Assembly (NCBI GenBank): GCA_003646935.1
Contig: QMLW01000032.1
Coordinates: 1-9,830, forward strand
From: Deltaproteobacteria bacterium
GTDB lineage: Bacteria > Desulfobacterota > DSM-4660 > Desulfatiglandales > B25-G16
Length of the DNA: 9,830 bases
Direction: 5' to 3'
Shown here: one piece after another, positions 6,016-9,830 of the stretch
How positions within the stretch are numbered: position 1 is the first letter of the stretch
Layout: each line of letters opens with the position of its first letter
Made by a program: the position numbers and the translations under genes
Notes under the pieces: model-generated
Database searches by the model: none
What the model was told of the DNA's origin: nothing
The model's input: the letters and a program-made list of their open reading frames with translations, nothing else

Positions 6016-7328
6016 GCCCAGAGCACCTTGCACTGGTAATGTTCTTCGGCGTCCTGATCATGGTTATAGCCGGGTTCCCGCTCTATTTGGCCCTGGGCGG
6101 GCTTGGTCTGTTGTTTGGGATAATCGGGGGATGGGCACCCATGGTGTTCGACCAGTTCATCAGCCGCATATACGGTCTCATGGCGAGCGAGGTTCTGCCC
6201 GCTGTGCCCCTGTTCGTGTTTATGGGATCAATCCTGACCAAGTCAGGCGCAGCAGAACGCCTGTACAATGCGCTTTATCTTGCGCTTGGCGGCCTACGCG
6301 GGGGCCTGGCCTTGGTTACCATTATCCTCTGCACCATCTTCGCCGCAACTGCGGGCATAATAGGGGCCACTGAGACAGCCGTGGGCCTCATGGCACTGCC
6401 GGCAATGCTCAAGCGAAACTACAACATACCCCTTGCATGCGGCAGCATCTGTGCCGGTGGAACCCTGGGCATCCTCATCCCGCCGAGCGTTATGTTGTTG
6501 TTGTACGGCCCCACAGCCGGGCTCTCCGTTGCGAAGCTCTTTATCGGCGCTATCGGGCCGGGGCTACTCCTTTCAGGACTCTACCTTGCGTATGTGTATG
6601 TGCTTTGCCTGGTAAAGCCGAATTATGGCCCGCCGATGCCGAAAGAGGACCGCAACGTACCCTTGATCAGGATAATCTATGAGCTCATCATCTACATGAT
6701 TCCTCCGCTCTTCCTTATCTTCGCGGTCTTGGGTACCATATTGTTAGGGATAGCCTCCCCCACCGAAGCGGCATCCGTGGGCGCCTTTGGGGCGGTGCTG
6801 GTGGCCATCGCCTACAAGAACTTCAATCTGAGTGTTCTCTACGATGCAGCCATTCAGACCCTCAGGATCACCACTATGGTGATGTTCGTGGCAGCGGGGG
6901 CCATGATGTTTAGCGGGGTGTTTATGGCCCTAGGCGGGGCAAAATACATCGGTGCCGTGATCGTATCGTTGCCTCTGGGAAAATGGGGATCGCTGTTCGC
7001 CATGCTGGCGGTGGTTGTAGTGCTGGGCATGTTCATAGACTGGATCGGGATCCTGTTCATCGTAATTCCCATCTTCACCCCTATAGCGCTGGAACTCGGG
7101 TTCAATCCTTTATGGTTCGCGCTAGTGATATGCACTAATCTCCAGATGTCATTTCTCACGCCTCCTTTCGCCTATTCCATGTTCTACCTCAAGGGGATCG
7201 CCCCGGACGAGGTGACCATGGGGCAGATATACAAGGGGGTGTTTCCCTTTATCGGCTTGCAGATCATCGCCCTGGTGTTGGTCCTCATTTTCCCGCCCCT
7301 TACCCTGTTTCTGCCCAGCCTGATGTAA
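6012..7328 (+). CDS. dctM: TRAP transporter large permease subunit DctM
   Basis: This 438-residue, highly hydrophobic protein is the sodium-coupled translocation subunit of the TRAP transporter, with roughly a dozen membrane segments. Family landmarks include LAACGG-like GSICAGGTLGILIPPS at about 145-159, SPTEAASVGAFGA in the middle, and TNLQMSFLTPPF near the C-terminus, the hallmark double proline of DctM. Length is typical (about 425-440). It begins inside the dctQ stop by a four-base overlap and ends with TAA at 7326-7328, facing the convergent minus-strand block. Confidence 0.95.
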   Translation: MSPEHLALVMFFGVLIMVIAGFPLYLALGGLGLLFGIIGGWAPMVFDQFISRIYGLMASEVLPAVPLFVFMGSILTKSGAAERLYNALYLALGGLRGGLALVTIILCTIFAATAGIIGATETAVGLMALPAMLKRNYNIPLACGSICAGGTLGILIPPSVMLLLYGPTAGLSVAKLFIGAIGPGLLLSGLYLAYVYVLCLVKPNYGPPMPKEDRNVPLIRIIYELIIYMIPPLFLIFAVLGTILLGIASPTEAASVGAFGAVLVAIAYKNFNLSVLYDAAIQTLRITTMVMFVAAGAMMFSGVFMALGGAKYIGAVIVSLPLGKWGSLFAMLAVVVVLGMFIDWIGILFIVIPIFTPIALELGFNPLWFALVICTNLQMSFLTPPFAYSMFYLKGIAPDEVTMGQIYKGVFPFIGLQIIALVLVLIFPPLTLFLPSLM

Positions 7329-7363
7329 GCGCTTTATCTGTCGCGCACCTTAGACAGCTATTC

Positions 7364-7417
7364 ATATCCAGGGATATACCTCTACCCTAATGCTTCCATC
7401 TATAAGTATTATAGGTG
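7364..7417. other. Two small AT-rich palindromes in the convergent junction
   Basis: The junction 7329-7465 contains ATATCC-AG-GGATAT at 7364-7377 and a nine-pair hairpin, CATCTATAA-GTA-TTATAGGTG, at 7397-7417 (one G-T wobble). Neither is GC-rich or followed by a clean T-run, so calling them a bidirectional terminator is tentative; they may instead be protein-binding palindromes. No gene is evident in this junction. Confidence 0.35.
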
Positions 7418-7465
7418 TTACTCTTTGATGGAAAAAGGGAGGTTTCAGCGTCCGCGGGGCGATGT

Positions 7466-7792
7466 TCATGGAGATGGGGGATCGATCAAATCGGCAATCA
7501 CCTTGATCAAGAAATCGGGAATACGATCTTCCCTCACATAGCGACTGTCAACCATCTCGCCCTTTACCGATATGAACCGTGTAGTACCACCTTCCTTCAG
7601 GTAAGATTGTTCAAGACAGGCGTGCATGCACCCGTTTACAAGCAGGAGGAGGTCAACCTTTCTCTCCCTGTCAGTGGTGATATCTACTGCCATGCCCATA
7701 GTACGTAAGCCCTCTTGCAGCCTTCTCACTACTCTTGTCCTGTCTATCTGGGGGTTGCATCCTCCGCAGTATCTGAGCCCTATTGAGTACAT
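7466..7792 (-). CDS. Small cysteine-motif protein, possible metal or Fe-S binding partner of the dehydratase
   Basis: This 108-residue soluble protein has two cysteine pairs: YCGGCNP near the N-terminus (C9, C12) and NGCMHACLE (C55, C59), separated by a helix (RVVRRLQEGLRTMG) and a beta-like DLLLLVNGC strand. Such paired cysteines suggest metal, Fe-S or thiol redox chemistry. I do not recognise a named family, though CGGCNP-type small proteins encoded beside anaerobic catabolic genes seem familiar. Its ATG lies nine bases after the stop codon of the dehydratase gene with no good Shine-Dalgarno site, so translation is probably coupled to that gene. Coding status is supported by the coherent motifs and by the tight operon spacing. 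Confidence 0.75.
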   Translation of the reverse strand: MYSIGLRYCGGCNPQIDRTRVVRRLQEGLRTMGMAVDITTDRERKVDLLLLVNGCMHACLEQSYLKEGGTTRFISVKGEMVDSRYVREDRIPDFLIKVIADLIDPPSP

Positions 7793-7801
7793 AAAACCAG
7801 C

Positions 7802-9331
7802 TTAGCATATCTGAACGCTCTTCTCTTGTATCTTTTTCTTTACCTCGTCCCAGTGTTCCTTTTCATCCTTACCGATGATCCTTTCGAATGAGGTATCCTG
7901 GTTTATCCCTGCCACGGTCTTTGCAAGCTCCATCTTTCTATCAACACCACTCCTCCTTGCAATCATGATCTTCTGGGCGGCAGGAGAACCAGCCCCGTGC
8001 ATAGCCTCAGGGAGGCCGGCCCCTACGGACATGTTCTCAATCAGCCGCAACATCTTGATGATATCCCGTGGCGGGAACCCCTCCTTTCCCGCAAAACACT
8101 CGGTGAGAATCTCCATGGTTTCGGGGTTTTCAAGGTCTTTCTCCGAGGGCAGTGTTATGATCTTGCCTCCTGCTATATCCTGCGCAAGCCTCATCCATTC
8201 ATACACCATCCTGGTAATATTCAACTTGGTCACGTTTGCCAGAAGCGGATGTATGTGGTACGCACCCGATGGAGTTCTATAGCCCTCATAGGAGCACGCA
8301 AGGGTGCAGGACCAGCAGGTTTCGGCCATTGCGATCATCTCCGTCAATTTATCCACGATATGAGAGGCCCTCTCAATCCCGTGTGCCTCGGCTATCCAGT
8401 TCGATCCGCCGATTACCACATCGGCCAGGCCTACCTTGCACCCGCCGTAGTTACTCCTGTGGTATCCGGCAAAGGTCTCCACGAGTTCGTTGGTAAACTC
8501 ATACTCCCCTGCCATGAACACCCGCTCCCAGGGGACAAAGACGTCCTTGAAGATGATTATTGCCTCACCGCCTACGATCCCGTATTTCGGATTTCCGCTA
8601 TCGAGCACTCCATCGAGACGTCTGGTGTCATTGGTCTGCCTGCTGAAAACATAGCTGACGCCTTTCGCATCAGCGGGGATGGCAAAGGAAAGGGCAAAAT
8701 CCCTATCCTCTTCACCCATGGTTCTGGTGGGCATGGTGATGATCTCATGGCTGTTGATCGCTCCGGTAATATGTGCCTTCATTCCCGAGACGATGAGTCC
8801 ATCCTCCGACCTCTCTTTTATATGGACGTAAGTATCGGGGTGCTGCTGTTTGGAGGGACGAAGGCTCCTATCACCCCGTGCGTCGGTCATGGCGCCTGAA
8901 GGCATCCAGTCGTTTTTTTGTACCTCGAGCAGGTAGTTCCTGAACCTCTCGTGGTAATTGGTGCCGTGCTTCTGATCGATGTCGTAGGTGGTAACATACA
9001 CCGCATTGAGGCCGTCGAGGCCGACGCATCTCTGGAAACACGTCCCGGTTTTCTGACCAAGGAGCCTCATCATCCGTACCTTCTTGACCAGATCATCTAT
9101 GCCCTGATGGATATGGGTAAACCTGTTGATTCTCTCTCCTGTTAGATGAGACGTGGCTGTCATGATCTCTTGATACTCAGGATCGTGCGCCAATTCATAG
9201 GTCATGGCTGCGGTATGGATATGGGGCTGAAACATGGGCTCATCAACGAGACTTTTTATCCTCTGTCCCAAAAAGTAGACCTCTAGATCCAGGTCCCTGA
9301 GGGAGTCTATATACTCTTTTCCGTTCATCAT
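7802..9331 (-). CDS. abfD: 4-hydroxybutyryl-CoA dehydratase / vinylacetyl-CoA isomerase family enzyme
   Basis: This 509-residue protein belongs to the AbfD/HpaB flavoprotein superfamily. AbfD uses FAD and a [4Fe-4S] cluster to dehydrate 4-hydroxybutyryl-CoA to crotonyl-CoA by a radical route and is oxygen-sensitive. The four cluster ligands are present and colinear with the Clostridium aminobutyricum enzyme, offset by one: C98, C102 (GTCFQRC), H291 and C298 (HRSNYGGC). T189, E256, Y295 and K299 match its T190, E257, Y296 and K300, and E442 in PEAMHGAGSP aligns with E455. Published residue numbers are recalled, not looked up. The C-terminus extends some 30 residues beyond AbfD (490). The start is ATG 9331 or the adjacent ATG 9328, after AAGAGGTG. 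HpaB-type monooxygenases lack this cluster, so they are unlikely. A related CoA-thioester substrate is possible. Confidence 0.93.
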   Translation of the reverse strand: MMNGKEYIDSLRDLDLEVYFLGQRIKSLVDEPMFQPHIHTAAMTYELAHDPEYQEIMTATSHLTGERINRFTHIHQGIDDLVKKVRMMRLLGQKTGTCFQRCVGLDGLNAVYVTTYDIDQKHGTNYHERFRNYLLEVQKNDWMPSGAMTDARGDRSLRPSKQQHPDTYVHIKERSEDGLIVSGMKAHITGAINSHEIITMPTRTMGEEDRDFALSFAIPADAKGVSYVFSRQTNDTRRLDGVLDSGNPKYGIVGGEAIIIFKDVFVPWERVFMAGEYEFTNELVETFAGYHRSNYGGCKVGLADVVIGGSNWIAEAHGIERASHIVDKLTEMIAMAETCWSCTLACSYEGYRTPSGAYHIHPLLANVTKLNITRMVYEWMRLAQDIAGGKIITLPSEKDLENPETMEILTECFAGKEGFPPRDIIKMLRLIENMSVGAGLPEAMHGAGSPAAQKIMIARRSGVDRKMELAKTVAGINQDTSFERIIGKDEKEHWDEVKKKIQEKSVQIC

Positions 9332-9352
9332 GGCTTCACACCTCTTCTTGAG

Positions 9353-9442
9353 TTAAAGATGGGATAGTATTGCCTCCAGGCTTTCGTCAAGACTCTGGTT
9401 ATTATCATGGATCAGGCCGACATCAACTACATAAGCTGCCAT
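9353..9442 (-). CDS. Possible 29-residue small ORF upstream of the dehydratase gene
   Basis: A short frame starts at ATG 9442 with AAAGGA at 9452-9447, four bases upstream, and ends with TAA at 9355-9353, 21 bases before the dehydratase start. The peptide is acidic, begins MAAYVVDVGL and ends SLEAILSHL. It could be a leader peptide, a genuine small protein, or the 3' remnant of a decayed gene (the adjacent frame at 9525-9454 is also open). I do not recognise it. Confidence 0.2.
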   Translation of the reverse strand: MAAYVVDVGLIHDNNQSLDESLEAILSHL

Positions 9443-9525
9443 ACATTCCTTTATGTGATTGATATATCATCAAAGACCCTTGCGAATTCAGAGTCCACTA
9501 TTTTATCCTTGATAATATCTGGATG

Positions 9526-9830
9526 TTATCTCTTCGGTAGCTCTACCAAACCCTCCTTCAGAATCAGATTAACAGCAATTCGAGCTGCCTTTCCCACCAC
9601 ATCCGGACACTTATCTACATGGCCGCCTGCGTCTTCAAATTTCTCATACTCATCTTCATCGGCGATGTAGTAAGGGCGGCCGAACCTGATGAGCTGGATG
9701 TCCCTGCAGATGATAGAGCCCAGCTCTTGGTTGTATTGCTGGAGGAATTTTCTCGCCAGTTCAAAGGATTTGAACCTGACCCTTTCCGGGTCTTCGAAGT
9801 TCGAGCGCTCCCGTCCGAGCAATTGACTGA
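9526..9830 (-). CDS. C-terminal part of a C_GCAxxG_C_C-type redox protein
   Basis: The minus-strand frame is open from the right window edge to TAA at 9528-9526, giving about 101 residues. The TTG at 9822 is an internal leucine codon, not a convincing start, so the true start lies outside. The visible part resembles the C-terminal half of the C_GCAxxG_C_C family: a helix ARKFLQQYNQELGSIICRDI with the conserved cysteine, then DKCPDVVGKAARIAVNLIL with another. The GCAxxG segment expected in the N-terminal half would be beyond the edge. These proteins are thought to be redox or metal-binding in anaerobes, with no settled function. It reads in the same direction as the dehydratase but is 194 bp away. 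Confidence 0.7.
   Translation of the reverse strand, partial: SQLLGRERSNFEDPERVRFKSFELARKFLQQYNQELGSIICRDIQLIRFGRPYYIADEDEYEKFEDAGGHVDKCPDVVGKAARIAVNLILKEGLVELPKR

Noticed and set aside
7415..7708. A 97-residue plus-strand open frame in the convergent junction
   Set aside because: It overlaps the cysteine-motif gene on the opposite strand and shows no motif or convincing ribosome site.
7997..8899. A 300-residue plus-strand open frame opposite the dehydratase gene
   Set aside because: It lies wholly within the AbfD-family gene, whose cluster ligands are all conserved; the plus-strand product is low-complexity and unrecognisable.
9407..9670. An 87-residue plus-strand open frame near the right edge
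   Set aside because: It is antisense to the redox-protein gene and is serine/threonine-rich without a ribosome site or domain.

Overview
The window looks like chromosomal DNA of an obligate anaerobe, most likely a sulfate-reducing or syntrophic member of the Desulfobacterota, with an anaerobic Firmicute as the alternative. This rests on gene content: a nickel-pincer racemase homologue, a corrinoid methyltransferase pair, an oxygen-sensitive radical dehydratase of the 4-hydroxybutyryl-CoA dehydratase family and a TRAP transporter. Moderate GC, strong Shine-Dalgarno sites and GGTTCA-type intergenic filler fit the same reading. No rRNA, tRNA, CRISPR array, insertion sequence or prophage gene was seen.

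Left part, plus strand (1-4118). The 3' end of an unidentified gene (1-150) is followed by a LarA-family racemase homologue (199-1626) that keeps every catalytic residue I could check. Next come a MtbC/MttC-type corrinoid protein (1751-2401) and a trimethylamine-methyltransferase (MttB) superfamily protein (2616-4118). The MttB frame has no in-frame amber codon, so it belongs to the non-pyrrolysine branch whose characterised members demethylate quaternary amines. The last two would form a substrate:corrinoid methyl-transfer pair. The tetrahydrofolate methyltransferase, the corrinoid reactivase and the LarB/C/E cofactor enzymes are not in the window.

Middle part, plus strand (4119-7328). A complete TRAP transporter follows: periplasmic binding protein, small DctQ and large DctM subunits. 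The binding protein is preceded by a sigma-54-like promoter and an unusually perfect anti-16S sequence. A perfect 13-bp inverted repeat separates it from dctQ, and dctQ and dctM overlap by ATGA.

Right part, minus strand (7329-9830), convergent with the first block. Read from the right edge, it holds the C-terminal part of a C_GCAxxG_C_C-type redox protein, a gap with traces of a small or decayed frame, a 4-hydroxybutyryl-CoA dehydratase family enzyme with all known cluster ligands, and 9 bp later a 108-residue cysteine-motif protein.

A working inference is an accessory catabolic island: TRAP import of an organic anion, stereochemical adjustment by the LarA homologue, corrinoid-dependent demethylation, and CoA-level dehydration or isomerisation by the AbfD homologue. 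The individual family calls are strong. The shared substrate is not shown by the sequence.
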